Shown piece after piece: positions 33,966 to 55,884 of a stretch of 64,000 bases of DNA; the first letter of the stretch is position 1; each line of letters begins with the position of its first letter. Origin of the DNA: Mauremys mutica (lineage: Eukaryota > Chordata > Testudines > Geoemydidae). The notes under the pieces are model-generated. The model had not been told where the DNA came from. It searched no databases and worked only from the letters and a program-made list of their open reading frames with translations. The stretch lies in the NCBI RefSeq assembly GCF_020497125.1, contig NC_059081.1:20865105-20929104 (forward strand), read 5' to 3'. Position numbers and translations under genes: made by a program.

Positions 33966-34400
33966 GCTTTCCACTTAAAAGAAACAAAGTTATTCAGCCA
34001 AAACTGCCTGAAGGCTTCAATTACTCACTCTGAAGCAGCACAAACTCATAAAATGCAAGTTTACTGTTTTGATAAGATCATGATAAACTTCTATTTCCAG
34101 AATGTTGCACACACAGATTAGAAGACAAGCCAGCAACATAGGCCAGTCTATTACTGAGTCTTCTTTTCACCAAATAAAAATAACTCCAGTGAATCTGTCA
34201 CATAAAATATGTTCAAATAGTAACAGAAAGAATCAGAAAAAACAAAAGAATATTTCTGAGCATTGCTGCAATTCAGAGTTCCATTCAGGATGTTACAAAG
34301 GCTTTTCTCTGGCTTAACCAAAAGTTTCAGAACTCTTGTAAGAAAGCCCAGTTTTGGAAATTAATTTTAAAATTAATTCTCATTTTAATTGCTCAATGGC
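33966..34400 (-). other. intron, nothing recognised
   Basis: No motif or repeat seen. Confidence 0.5.
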
Positions 34401-34600
34401 TACTAGCCAGGAGGGGAAGGGATGGTGTCCCTAGCCTCTGTTTGCCAGCAGCTGGGAATGGGCGACAAGGAATGGATCACCTGATGATTACCTGTTCTGT
34501 TCATTTCCTCTGGGGCATCTGGCACTGGCCACTATTGGAAGACAGGATACTGGGCTAGATGGACCCTAGGTCTAACCCAATATGGCCATTCTTATGTTCC
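34401..34600 (+). mobile_element. CR1 LINE 3' fragment
   Basis: GCTGGGAATGGGCGACAAGG, GGCATCTGGCACTGGCCACT, AGACAGGATACTGGGCTAGA and the end GGCCATTCTTATGTTC. Same 3' subfamily as 3436-4945, opposite strand. Confidence 0.9.
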
Positions 34601-34644
34601 TTATGCTAATTCTTTACTTCTTGGAACAAGTCATTCTAGAGCAC

Positions 34645-35510
34645 TGTAATGGGGCCCCTCACCCATGGTGTACGCCACAGTGGTCCCATGCAGTGCTGCA
34701 ATTAAGTTTCTGCCTGAGTTTCCCCTACTGGGTGTTCAGTACATCCAATAAGGCTTATGTATACTGAATAGTTTCCCTTTAGGGATCTAGTTTATATAAT
34801 CTAAAGGCAAAGAATTACATGAATAGGCCTCCACCCCGGCATCCTCGCTGGAGGCAGGGAGTTACCCATAGTCTATTAACCCCACTTATGTCCAGGTCTC
34901 ATACAAGTGAGGCCTCGTTGACCCAGAACCCTCTTCTGGAGTCAAGGCTTCTGTCATTAGCTAGGAAAGGGTCTCTCCTCTTTAGTCATGGTCCCCACAG
35001 GGGTCAAACAGTGATGACACTTTCTCAGAACAGCACATAATTCCTTTGATCTGGGGCTCACATGCTACCTAGTGAAGTCCTTTCATGGTTTTGCTGAGGG
35101 TTGGCATTCATAGCTCTTCCCTTTCAAAGCCTCCCCACCAAGGATCATTCTTCCTTCGCTTCCTTTCCTGGTGAGCTCCCTGAGAAGTCCTCTCTTTGGA
35201 AACTTTGTCTTTCTGTATTCTGGGAACTGTTCCTCTGCTCAGGAAGCTCTTTTCTCTAGAAGATCCCACTGGGACTAGATTCCTAGCTAGCTTGCCTGCA
35301 GAATTCTTTTCCCAGGTACCTTCTCCCTGTGTTCTCTCCTGCCTGAGGCCACATCACCTGTTATAAGACCAAGCTGTTCCTTAACTAATTAACTACTGCC
35401 CAGCTACACAGGCAATCAGTTATTCCCAGGTGGATCTGGGCTGGTTCATTTTCTTTAGCAGAGTTTGTCACCAGCAGACTGACAGCATGACTGCCAGCTA
35501 ACCTGTAACA
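34645..35510 (-). mobile_element. solo LTR, 866 bp
   Basis: Bounded by TGTTACAGGTTAG ... CCCCATTACA on the minus strand, with a perfect 5-bp duplication AGCAC at 34640-34644 and 35511-35515. The 3' edge (GGGGCCCCATTACA) resembles that of the 8654 LTR (GGAACCCCGTTACA), and both have a TATAA-type element 160-210 bp from the 5' edge, so they are probably related. I could not find a clear AATAAA. The strand is inferred from that resemblance. Confidence 0.8.
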
Positions 35511-35515
35511 AGCAC

Positions 35516-36936
35516 ACAAGAGAATACTAGCTAGTACTAAGTAATACTCAGGAGTTGGTTCAAGAAGTAACTATAGTTGAGCCAGTGAATAATAGTGAAC
35601 CTAAATAATTAAGCTCAACATCCTAGAGAGAGAAAAATGCAAAATAATTAGCGTAGTAAGATGAACTTTTGAAAGAGGGATTTTTTTTAAAATGAGGATG
35701 CTAGACAAAGATTCTGAAGTCAAAAATAAATAAATTGTAATTTTCTGCTTGGTTCCACCCTCATTTCCACAAAGGCATTACTTGAATGTGTGGCAAGTTT
35801 CATCCCCAACTCAGCTATATTATTCTGCTCAGCCACTCCTCCTCTTACTGTCAATTTACAGTTGCTCTGTTGAGGCCCTTCCTGTCTCTAGTTGTATAAG
35901 CTTGGCTTCCTTTGCTCCACTCCCATTCAGCTAGCACCACTGGTTCTCTCTTGCAATTTAAAATGCTGATGCAACTGACACCATTCAGCCCACTCCCAAT
36001 ATTCCATATTGTCTTTCTCCAGTGAACATGAAACCTGAAACTTTTACTCGCCTGAAACTCCTGAGAAACAAACTTTCCAAAGTTTATTTAAACCCATTTC
36101 TATTTGAAGTGCATATGCACAGATTCTATACTTTTCTATGAAGTATTAAAATAACTCAGATTGCTTCACAACATAATATTTAAAAACATCACAAGGAACT
36201 TCACAACTCTTTAAAAATACAAGGAAATTGCATTTTATGTTGATTTTTTTGTATTTTTTTTCCTCATTTACCAAGACCTATGTTGTTCTTGTCTTCTCTC
36301 TTCACAACCTTCTCCTGATTTGCAAGAAACATTCCACTACTGTAAAAAGTACATTATCGAGAGTATGACAGCAAACCCTATATTAAAGTTGCCTAACACT
36401 TTCTACCTTAAAAAGGTTCTTGAGACCTCTTTTTACTCTGAAATTTTGTAAGGGGACAACTCCTAGGATTGGAGGAGTGTCTTTCTCTGGCCCTGTAAAA
36501 ATCCACAAGATTTGGCAGTTCTAAGATGGTTAAAATCACCGTTTTGCTCCTGTGACTTTGGCAGTACAGCTTGTTTTTGGTAGCATGCTATAAACCCTCC
36601 ACATTCTATAACACTGCACACATGCTCAATGACCTTATTCTTCCAATGTTATATTTGTATATAATTTTTATTTTAAGTTATGTTTCCCTCTTTTGTTATA
36701 CCTTGTTTTCCTGCTGTGATGGTCTTATACTAACACATTCAATTATAGTTTAATTACTAGCACAATCCTACATGCCCATCGATAACACAGAGTTTATTTA
36801 TTCATTCTAGATGAATCTGTTAAGTATCTATTATTGTTAGGTTACTAATAGTAATAACCCTCCAAATATTTTTAAGAAAAAGTTTCCCACAATAGCTCAC
36901 CCAGGACCTTATTATTTAACTAAGCACTGACATCAG
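35516..36936 (-). other. intron, nothing recognised
   Basis: No exon, LINE or MITE signal seen; frames at 35749-35934 and 36571-36753 are unsupported. Confidence 0.5.
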
Positions 36937-37327
36937 CAGTGGTTCTCAAACAGGAGTATGCATATCACTGGAGGTACCAGAGACTTTGCAGGGGGTACAA
37001 CTGATTATCTAGATATTTGTTTAGTTTTAGAACAGGCTACATAAAAAGCACTAGCGAAGTTATTACAAACTAAAATTTCATACAGACAATGACACGTTTA
37101 CACTGTTCTATATACTATACACTGAAATATAAGTACAATATTTATATTCCAGTTGATTTATTTTACAATTATTTGGTGAAAATGAGAAAATAAGTAATTT
37201 TTAAGTAACAGTGTGCTGTGACACTTTTGTATTTTTTTGTCTGATTTTGTAAGCAAGTAGTTTTTAAGTGAGGTGAAACTTAGGAGTAATGCAAGGATTT
37301 GTAGTCTGGAAAAGTTGAGAGCCACTG
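36937..37327. mobile_element. hAT (Charlie-like) MITE
   Basis: Terminal inverted repeats CAGTGGTTCTCAAAC / GTTGAGAGCCACTG, the well-known Charlie-type end. Flanking 8-mers GACATCAG and GTCTACAG agree at five of eight positions, consistent with a decayed 8-bp duplication. 391 bp, no coding frame. Confidence 0.85.
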
Positions 37328-44808
<7,481 letters not shown>

Positions 44809-44938
44809 CTGAGGCCAGGTCTACAGTACAAACTTACATCAGTATTACTATGTCACTCAGGGGTATGAAAACATCTAAATAATGCAGTTATACCAGCCTA
44901 ATCCCAGTGTAGACAGCACTATGTCGATGAGAGTACTT
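44809..44938. mobile_element. MITE fragment, GTCTACACT family
   Basis: GAGGCCAGGTCTACAGTACA at the left end, then ATGTCACTCAGGGGTATGAA and AGTTATACCAGCCTAATCCC, shared with 11798-12083. The copy is cut at 44938 where a CR1 begins, so its other end is not visible. Confidence 0.75.
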
Positions 44939-45740
44939 CATAGAATCATAGAATATCAGGGTTGGAAGGGACCTCAGGAGGTCATCTAGTCCAGCCCCCT
45001 GCTCAAAGCACGACCAATCCCCAATTAAATCATCCCAGCCAGGGCTTTGTCAAGCCTGACCTTAAAAACCTTTAAGGAGATTCTACCACCTCCCTAGGTA
45101 ACTCATTCCAGTGCTTCACCACCCTCTTAGTGAAAAAGTTTTTCCTAATATCCAACCTAAACCTCCCCAACTACAACTTGAGACCATTATTCCTTGTTCT
45201 GTCATCTGCTACCACTGAGAACAGTCTAGATCCATCCTCTTTGGAACCTCCTTTCAGATAGTTGAAAGCAGCTATCAAATCCTCCCTCAACAATCCCAGT
45301 TCTGTCAGCCTTTCCTCATAAGTCATGTGTTCCAGCCCCCTAATCATTTTTGTTGCCCTCCGCTGGACTCTTTACAATTTTTCCACATACTTCTTGTAGT
45401 GGGGCCCCAAACTGGACACAGTACTCCAGATGAGGCCTCACAAAGGCCAGATAGAGAGGAATGATCACGTCCCTCGATCTGCTGGCAGTGCCCCTACTTA
45501 TACATCCCAAAATGCTGTTAGCCTTCTTGGCAACAAGGGCACACTGTCGACTCATATCCAGCTTCTCGTCCACTATAACCCATAGGTCCTTTTCTGCAGA
45601 ACTGCTGCCTACTTGTTCGGTCCCTAGTTTGTAGCAGTGCATGGGATTCTTCCTTCCTAAGTGCAGGACTCTGCACTTATCCTTGTTAAACCTCATCAGA
45701 TTTCTTTTTGCCCAATCCTCTCATCTAGCTCTCTATTTGC
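44939..45740 (-). mobile_element. CR1 LINE, 5'-truncated
   Basis: Starts with the octamer end CATAGAATCATAGAATATCA and 3' UTR GGTTGGAAGGGACCTCAGGA, then coding sequence. Frame 45340-45696 gives MRFNKDKCRVLHLGRKN, EKDLWVIVDEKLDMSRQC and VRPHLEYCVQF, the reverse-transcriptase C-terminal region. A frameshift or stop interrupts it near 45370. It inserted into or next to the MITE fragment. Confidence 0.92.
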
Positions 45741-46643
45741 ACATCTTTGTAATACCAAATGGTATTTGAAATCTTAGGAAAATCACTGATGTACATCAGG
45801 AAAAAATTACAAATGGAAGTAGTTATAAGAAGCTCTTCAACGTCTGCACTGATTACAAATAGATGAGACGAAAAACATGGGGAGAACAAAGAAGGGGCCC
45901 ATTGTTCACTTACAAAATACACAATAATAATGTTAATATATGATACATGAATAGCCTATATCAGGGGCAAAACAGAACCCTTTTTCCCCTTGTCTCTAAA
46001 CTACTTAAGATGTTTTAGAGAAACGCGTCAGTGCAGAGGTAACTTTTGTTTTCTTTAACACGTTTTGGTATAGCAAAATATTTTTCTAGAAATTTCCTAT
46101 TTAAGTACTGCAAAGAAGAGTGCATTAAAAGCTTTTACAAATAATGAACAAAATTATTTGACATTTCTGGGGCTATTATAAAGCTTTGCTTATAATCTTT
46201 ATACACACACACCCGCCCCTTGCAAAGCTACCTGTTTTATGCATGTTCTTCATTTTAGTTTTTAATCCCCCAAAATTATGCTAAGAAGACTTCAGAAGAA
46301 GAGCAGGTAGAGATTAAAGCTATTAAGTATTTTTTTTATGTCATCATTTTCTGATGCTGCACTTTACACTTATAAATCTTCCTGTACTACAGAGATAAGT
46401 TCTACTAACACATGACATACATAAGCATTAGAAAAAATGAACACATTTAAAAATATCAAAGTTCCACACACTGCATATATTAGAATAATCTATCTGCTTT
46501 CAAAAATGTAGGTGTACCTTCAAAATTATCACTAAAAAGAACTCTACAGACTATTTTTAAGATTATTTAGCTCTATTCTGTCCAGTTTAAAATCTAATGA
46601 AATCAGAAAAAATTTGGTTCCCAATTAAAAATAAGAAACTTAC
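45741..46643 (-). other. intron, nothing recognised
   Basis: No motif seen before the EGF exon. Confidence 0.5.
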
Positions 46644-46775
46644 CGTAACATGTTTTCTTGTCTATGGACAGTTTCATCAGATGAGGACATGTACATGCAG
46701 CACTTCTGTTGTGATTGATCAGACACATATGAGAACACGGACCTCTGCCATTGTTAGCAGCACAAGGATTAGGAG
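46644..46775 (-). CDS. LRP1B: LRP1B exon: EGF-like module
   Basis: 132 bp, acceptor ATTCCAG, donor GTAAGT, phase 1 in and 1 out, so it is a symmetric exon that carries one complete module. The encoded stretch has six cysteines in the contexts PNPC, GPCSHMC, AACTC and KKTCY, which is the EGF-like pattern of LRP proteins between propellers. It was absent from long open frames because it is short. Flanking introns are about 5.8 kb upstream and 2.1 kb downstream. The symmetric 1-1 phase is typical of extracellular modules. Confidence 0.95.
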
Positions 46776-47056
46776 CTGGAATTATATAATGAGATATTAA
46801 TAGTGGATAGAATAAAGAGTTTAAATAAAAACAACCTTCTGGGGCCAGGAATCAATCTTCCATCAATGCGCAGAGAATGTAACCATATAACTATTCGTGT
46901 CATTTATATCATGATGTTTATCAATGTCTATCACAATTGATTACAAAGCACTTTACACATTTATATATAAATAGAGATCACTTCATCCATCGCTGAAAAC
47001 AAAACAAAAAAATTTGGGGGAAAGAAACAGCCAACCAATATACATAAGCACATGCG

Positions 47057-47090
<34 letters not shown>

Positions 47091-47439
47091 GGGAACCTCT
47101 CCAGTCGAAATTGCAAAGAGAATGGTAAACAGCAGAACCTAATTATCTATGGAGGAATTTGGCCTGAATACAGGGTTTAAAACCAGGTATATTTGTAATA
47201 TATACATGAGGTTTTAATGACTGAATATCTTCAAGGTTTTTATAAAACCGTACCATACAATGCAGGAAAAGGCCTCTTTATTTCTTAAAACATTCAGTTA
47301 CATATATAAAAAATTCAAAGCCATACTAATTTTAAAATAATTAGATGTGGAGAGCCCTTTATATATTTGCACAGTTTTAAAGGCCTACCACAATGAGAAA
47401 CAGTTTCAAATCTGCTCCCTATTTAGTTTAAACAAACAT
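46776..47439 (-). other. intron with a GC/CA alternating tract
   Basis: AT-rich, with the simple repeat at 47052-47090. No exon or transposon end. Confidence 0.5.
47052..47090. repeat. (GC)n(AC)n tract, Z-DNA prone
   Basis: ATGCGCGCGCGCGC followed by about a dozen CA units; 39 bp of perfect purine-pyrimidine alternation. Confidence 0.95.
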
Positions 47440-47785
47440 AAACAAGTACCTCTTCACACAATGCACAGCCAAACAGTGGAACTCATTGCCAGGGGATGTT
47501 GTGAAGGTCAAAAGTACAACTGGGTTCAAAAAAGAATCAGATAAGTTCATGGAGGCTAGGTCCATCAATAAGAATTAGCTAAGATGGTCAGGATGCAACC
47601 TCATTCTCTGGGTGTCCCTAAACCTCTGATTGCAAGAAGCTGGAACTGAACAACAGGAGATGGCTCACTCAATAACTTGCCTAATCTCTTAAGTCCTTCT
47701 GAAGCACCATCCACTGTTAGAAGACAGGATACTGGGCACGATGGAACATTGGTCTGACCCAGCACAGTCATTTTTATGCCATATT
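47440..47785 (+). mobile_element. CR1 LINE 3' fragment
   Basis: CAAACAGTGGAACTCATTGC, AGTTCATGGAGGCTAGGTCC and AGACAGGATACTGGGCACGA. Coding end plus 3' UTR of the subfamily seen at 34401 and 3436. Confidence 0.85.
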
Positions 47786-48734
47786 CTAAACTATACTAAT
47801 AATACAGGTTTATGTTTCTGACTTGTGCTCTTCCCAGTTACCAGTGCAAGTTTTTCAAACGATTAAATATAGTCCTTCACCACCCACCTCTTCCTTTCAC
47901 TTTATTGTGTAATAACGTGTATGGAATTTATTGTGCCTCAATCACTCTCATGGCAACTATTTGATGTAAAAATTAGAGAATTATTTCACTGAAGAATCAA
48001 GCAGAAACAGCAGAGTTGTGATGAAGACAACTCTAATTCAAATATTTATCTTATAAAATAGAAAAGGGAACACTGAAAGTTACTGACAAAATAGATTACT
48101 TTTATATAAATGATTTGTTTTCATGGTTGCTTAAGTATGAAAGGGCCTTTTAAAAGTGTGATTTTAAAGTATAACCTTGAATTGGGAAAGAATGGATAAC
48201 TCAGCATGTTCTCAGTTTTCCAAGGATTCAGAGCTTTAAGAGTTTAGAAAACTTGACAGTACTGGCCCCATTTTTCAGGGGACTTGCTCCACAAAAAACT
48301 GAATGTTACATAAAAAGAAATATCTGGGGCAAAAATCACTCTGAATATATCTTAGCAAAACTAGGTGGGAAAATATTCAGACTTTGTCGTCTAAAGTTAG
48401 ATATCTAATCCCAATCTAGCTATTTTAACATCAATGGGATCCTTTCTATTTATTTCAATGTATGTTGGACTGAGTACATAAATAACAAATTTGGGCATAA
48501 GAAATAAGTTCATGGCAAGCCACATAGCTAACCTGTTCCCAATCCATACCAGAACAAACTTTCTATTTTTATGTCTCCTCTTCTCCAGTATTCCAAAAAG
48601 ATATAGCAAGACTGAAGCCAGGCATTCTGTTGTCTTTTTGGTGTCAAAGGTTCTTGACACTGAAGTTTTCAGCTTTTAGGAAGTAATACACTAAACCAAA
48701 AATATTGCAAGACATCTTGAAAAGCAATGGCATA
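47786..48734 (-). other. intron, nothing recognised
   Basis: No motif or repeat seen; frames at 48397-48679 unsupported. Confidence 0.5.
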
Positions 48735-49515
48735 ATACATAGATGAATAGAGTTTAAGACCAGAAGGGATCATTAGATCATGTAGTCTGACCTCCTCTAT
48801 ATCACAGGACATTACATTTCACCCAGTTTTCCATGTACTAAGATCAATAATTCGTGTCTCACTGAAGCATAACTCGTGTTTGGCTAATGCGTGTCTTCCA
48901 GAAAGACATGATATGAAGACATAAAGTGATAGAGAATCTACCACTTCTCCTTATTGTTTGTACCAATGGCTAATAATCTTCACTGTTAAAAAGGTGTGCC
49001 TAATTTATAATTTGTCTGTCTTCAGCTTCCAAACATTGGTTCTTCTTATGTCTTTCTCCCTTAGAGGAAAGAGTCTGTTAGTAACCAATATTTTCTCCAC
49101 AGGAAGGTACCTACACATTGTTATCAATCATTGCTCAATCTTTCTTTCATAAACTAAACATATTAAGCTCTCTCTTTAAATCTTTAAATCTGTCACCGTA
49201 AGACATTTTTTCCAACTGTCAAATAATTTTAAATAGCGTTTTTTACATCCTCTCCAATTTTTCAACATCCTTTAAAAATGTGCACACCAGAACTACGTGC
49301 AGCATTTCAGTATCAATCCAGAGTACAGAGGTAAAAGCATCATCCTACTCTTTCCCACTCCCCTGTTTATAAATCCAAGGATCACATTTGCTCCTTTTTT
49401 GGCATAGCATCAGCGCCTATGTTCAATTACTTGTCCACTATTGCCCTTATTTTTCCAGAGTTGCTGTTTTCCAGTATACAGGGCTCCATCCTGCATTTCA
49501 AGTTCCTAGACGTAT
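48735..49515 (-). mobile_element. CR1 LINE, old 5'-truncated copy
   Basis: Plus strand begins TAAGACCAGAAGGGATCATTAGATCATGTAGTCTGACC, the CR1 3' UTR read antisense. Degenerate CR1 coding sequence follows (for example TGCACACCAGAACTACGTGC). More diverged than the other copies. Confidence 0.75.
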
Positions 49516-49564
49516 TCACTGATCAAAAGTAATGTCAACAGAGAGTTGGATTGCCCAGTGGTAT

Positions 49565-49740
49565 CTCACACCCTTCCAGAACATGGAGTTCAGCAAAACT
49601 CAAACCTTTGAAAACCAGGAAATGTAGAATTAAGGTGCACACCAACACAACCTTAACTCTGTCCCTATGGAGATATTAACAACCACAGAGAGTTATCTGC
49701 ATGCACTCCAGCTGCATTCATTGTGTTAGATGTACTATTG
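49565..49740 (+). repeat. unclassified repeat W
   Basis: CAGCAAAACTCAAACCTTTG, AACCTTAACTCTGTCCCTAT and TTATCTGCATGCACTCCAGC match the inverted copy at about 20815-20985. Confidence 0.75.
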
Positions 49741-51272
49741 AATGGGTCGGGGATTAGCTGAAACTGTTTGGCATAACTGTGACGGTGATATGAGGTGATA
49801 TGAGGGGGCCCAGCTCCTAGGGAAGGAGACAGACTCTCTCTGCCCCCACCACATGTGTGATCAAAGTAAAGAGGTGGATGTGTACCTTGAGATATCCAGA
49901 ATACCTCATATTACCTAGTAGGTAATATCATAGTGATGTACATGGTCATCTTGTCATGGGGATTGTCAGCACTGAGGTGGGACATGCGCGGCCTGCGGGT
50001 GTAATGATGAGTAAGGAAAAATACAATGTTACATGGCAAACTCTACTTTAGGGTGAAGGCTTTGTAAAATTTAGGGTGTGAGGTTGTTTATGTAGAAAAA
50101 AATGTGATTATATAATTAAAGAAGTTCATAATGCAGATGCACAAGGGAACCAATTGAAGGTTTCACAGGCAACCTTAATTCTGGCATTTCCTAAACTTGT
50201 AAGTACTTGGCTTTGAAACTGTAATGTTCTCCTAATGCAGCTTTTTGTGTGTGTGTAATACACACCACTAACGTTTCAGGCATAGTGCCATATGCCCCAA
50301 TGTGGTGCAGTAACTTTGTACTGCACTAGCAGCATAAATTGACCGTAAACCCAACATAATTAGCCCAGGAAGGATCTCTCAAGTGCAAGAGTGATTCACT
50401 AGTAGCATAGAGACAGCACAGGTACTCTTATGATCCTCCTTTTCTCTGATGCTGGCATAAAAGAAAAGAGGGCAAAGCCAGAGGAAAAGGACATGGCCAA
50501 GATCTCCCCACTCCATTCTGATTCCCTTGTGCTTTTGGCCCGTTGGTTTGCAGCAGAAGTAAGCTGGAACCCTGCACTAGGGAACTGACTCTGAACGTGA
50601 TATTCAATAAGAGGAAATACAAAGGTGAGGAGAATATTTGCAGAAGAAACTTCAAAGCACCACTTTAAAATATTTTTTAAGTACAGATACTATTTAGTAG
50701 ACATATAACCGATGAACTAAAATAGTGCAAAATTAACAGTTTTCAACCTCAAGAAGTTAAAATAAGCCAAAATAATTTCAGATGTTCATCCAAAACACCT
50801 TTTAGGTCTTTTCACTCCTCGGGGTCTCAGACTTGTGTTTTTTCTTTAAACTGATTAACTCCCTTTGTTCCCCACTGAATACAATGACTACACTCAAGTT
50901 TCAGGCTCGTGTCCCCTCAGCCCTGCACAGCGTGTTATCTAGTCACTATTTTTTCTCCACCTAATATTTTAAATTTCTCTTGCATCTTTTTGCATCAACA
51001 GTTGTGATGCCTAAATCTATGGCATGCAATGTATTCTGGATCAGCTCTAACTTCAAGGAACTCACAGAGTATATACAATAAGAAAATGGTTAGCATAGGT
51101 GTGAATGCAAAACCTGATGAAATGCTGCAATGTTATTTTAATAGCATGTGAGCAAAAGTAGATGGACTTGTTGCAGAGAGGAAGGGTATGCTAATTACCT
51201 AAACCACACCAAAAATCTTGGGCTTGGAATTAAGTCTAATGATCAGTTTTTGTTTGATTTATATATTCTCTG
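49741..51272 (-). other. intron, nothing recognised
   Basis: About 1.5 kb without repeat ends or exons. Confidence 0.5.
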
Positions 51273-51318
51273 TTACCTAATTCTTAGAAAAAAAATATTT
51301 TTTCTAAGAATTAGGTAA
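51273..51318. repeat. near-perfect 46-bp palindrome
   Basis: Arms TTACCTAATTCTTAGAAAAA and TTTTTCTAAGAATTAGGTAA meet at an AT-rich centre with one central mismatch. No terminator or gene context. Confidence 0.95.
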
Positions 51319-53611
<2,293 letters not shown>

Positions 53612-53871
53612 TTACAGGGAGGAGAGGGAAAGTTATAATTTCAATGTCCAAATGAAACACAACGAAGTATACACCAAAAAAATGTACAGGCTACTTAAAG
53701 AATGGGCAAAAAAGTCTCTAATATTTAAATATTTCAGAAGAAACTAAGGCACATAAGTAGTCTTGGGAATTATAACACTTTTCATGCAGAAGAGTTCTTC
53801 TTTATCAAAAAGTTTTGCTATTTTCAAAACAGCTATGAAATCAAAAGCACAAGCATTTCAATTCCACATTT

Positions 53872-54753
53872 CATAGAATCATAGAAGTGTAGGGCTGGAA
53901 GGGACCTTGAGAAGTCATCAAGTCCACCCCCTGCACCGAGGCAGTGCCAAATAAACCCAGACCATCTCTGACATGTGTTTGTCCAACTTGTTTTTAAAAG
54001 CTTCGAATGATAGGGATTCCACAACCTCCCCTGGAAGCCTATTCCAGAGCTTAACTATCCTTATAATTGATATTTTTTCCCCAATATCTAATCTAAATCT
54101 CCCTTGCAGAATACTAAGCCGATTACATTTTGTCCTACCTTCAGTGGACATGGAGATTGCCGTCCTTTTTATAACAGCCCTTAACACATTGGAAGACTAT
54201 CAGGTCACCCCTCAGTCTTCTTTTCTCAAGGCTAAATATGCCCAGTTTCTTCACCCTTCCCTCCTAGGTCAGGTTTTCTAACCCTTTTATTATTTTTGTT
54301 GCTCTCTCTAGACTCTTCAATTTGTTCACATCCTTCCAGAATTGGACACAGTACTTCAGATGGGGCCTCACCAGTGCCACGCAGAAAAGTCAATTACCTC
54401 CTATGTCTTATATATAATACTCCTGTTAATACACCGCAGAATCATATTAGCCTTTTTGCAGCTGCATCACATTGACAACTCATATTCAGTTTGTGGTCTG
54501 CTATAATCCCCCAGATCCTTTCCAGCAGTACTACAACCTAGATAGTTATTCCCCACTTTGTAGTTGTGCATTCTATTTTTTCTTCCTAAGGGAAGTACTT
54601 TGCACTTTTATTTATGGAATTACATCTTGTTGAATTCAAAACAATTCTCCAGTTTATCAAGATCATTTTGAATTTTAAACCTGTCCTCCAAAGTGCTTGC
54701 AACCCCGCCCAGATTGGTGTCATCTGCAAATTTTATAAGCATACTCTCTACTC
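53872..54753 (-). mobile_element. CR1 LINE, part 1 (split by a hAT element)
   Basis: Begins with CATAGAATCATAGAAGTGTA and TGGAAGGGACCTTGAGAAGT. Minus frame 53918-54187 encodes LDIGEKISIIRIVKLWNRLP and VVESLSFEAFKNKLDKHM, the ORF2 C-terminus. Reverse-transcriptase sequence follows up to the antisense of the FADDTNLG region at about 54720. Continues at 55885. Confidence 0.92.
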
Positions 54754-55876
54754 CAGTGGTTTTCAACCTGTGGTCCGCAGATTCCTGGGGTTCTGCAGAC
54801 TATGTCTAAGACAGTTGATCCTGGAGACTCTCCCAGTCAATTGCGGTCTCTGGCCACTCAGGCAGGCCCCGGAAGTGGCTAGCACATCCCCATGGTCCTG
54901 GGGCGGGGGGGGGGAGAGGGGCAGGTGTCTCCACACACTGTTCCTGCCTGCAAGCACCACCCCTGCATCTCTCATGTGGCCAATGGGAACTGCGGGGGTG
55001 GTGTCTGAGAGAAGGGCAGTACGCGGCGCCACGTGCCTCCCCCAAGGGCCGCAGAGATGTGTTGGCCCATTCTGGGAGCAGCGTGGCCATATAGTGCACT
55101 ACTGGCTGGGGCGGGGGGGAGAAAGAGGGCGGCTCGTGATGGGGAGGAGGTGCCAATGTGCCTGAGTGGGGCCATGTCCCGGTGCACCACTGACTGGGAG
55201 CCACTTGAGGTAAGTGCCTCCCACCCAGAGCCAGCATCTCATACCCCAGCCCTGAGCCTCCTCCCAGAGCCAGCACTCCTGCACCCCAAACCCCTGACTG
55301 GCACTGAGCCCCCTCCCAGAGCCAGCACCCTCCTGCACCCCAACACTCTGCCCGAGCCTGGAGCCCCCTCCTGCACGCCAACTCTCTCCCAGAGCTTGCA
55401 GCTCCTCACCCCCTCCTGCACCCCAACCCCCTGCCCCAGGCTCAGCCTGGAGCCCCTTCCCACATTGCAAACCCCTCGGCCCCAGCCCAGAGCCCACACC
55501 CCCTCCCAAATCGCAACCTCCTGCCCCGGACCGGTGAAAAGTGAGTGAGGGTGTGGGAGAGCGAGTGATGGAGAGTGTGGGGGATGGAGTGAGTGGGGCA
55601 TGGCCTTGGGGAAGGGGCAGGGCCTCAGGAAAGGGGCGGGGTAGATTCTGGGTTGCCCTTAAATTCAAAATGTGATCTTGGGCGTAAAAAGTTTGGAGAC
55701 CTCTGGTCTAAGGGGTCCGTAAAAAGTTGTTGTTACCATAGAACAGTGCTTTTCAACCTGTGGTCCATGGACTGCTGGGGGTCTGCAGACTATGTCTAAG
55801 ATTTCCAAAGGAGTCCACACCTCCATTCAAATATTTTTGGGGGTCTTCAAATAAAAAAAAAGGTAGCAAACCACCA
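54754..55876. mobile_element. hAT-type insertion with GC-rich core
   Basis: Ends CAGTGGTTTTCAACC and GCAAACCACCA with a perfect 8-bp duplication CTCTACTC (54746-54753, 55877-55884). Near the right end the left-end sequence recurs (CAACCTGTGGTCCATGGACT at 55756), so the core (about 54810-55740) is an additional insert between two copies of the end. That core ends with AAAAAGTTTGGAGACCTCTG, a second hAT-type terminus. The long GC-rich frames on both strands are not genes. Confidence 0.85.
55195..55530 (+). repeat. imperfect CCTGCACCCCAA minisatellite
   Basis: Variants of CTCCTGCACCCCAAC and GAGCCCCCTCCCAGAGCCAG recur many times with irregular spacing, giving Pro-rich frames on one strand and Gly-rich frames on the other. 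Confidence 0.8.
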
Positions 55877-55884
55877 CTCTACTC

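Noticed and set aside
46597..46800. Plus frame over the EGF exon
   Set aside because: Antisense of a real minus-strand exon.
54614..55668. Long overlapping frames on both strands (up to 191 codons)
   Set aside because: They lie in the GC-rich minisatellite core of a hAT insertion. Pro-rich on one strand, Gly-rich on the other, no domain, and open only because stops are rare in GC-rich repeats.
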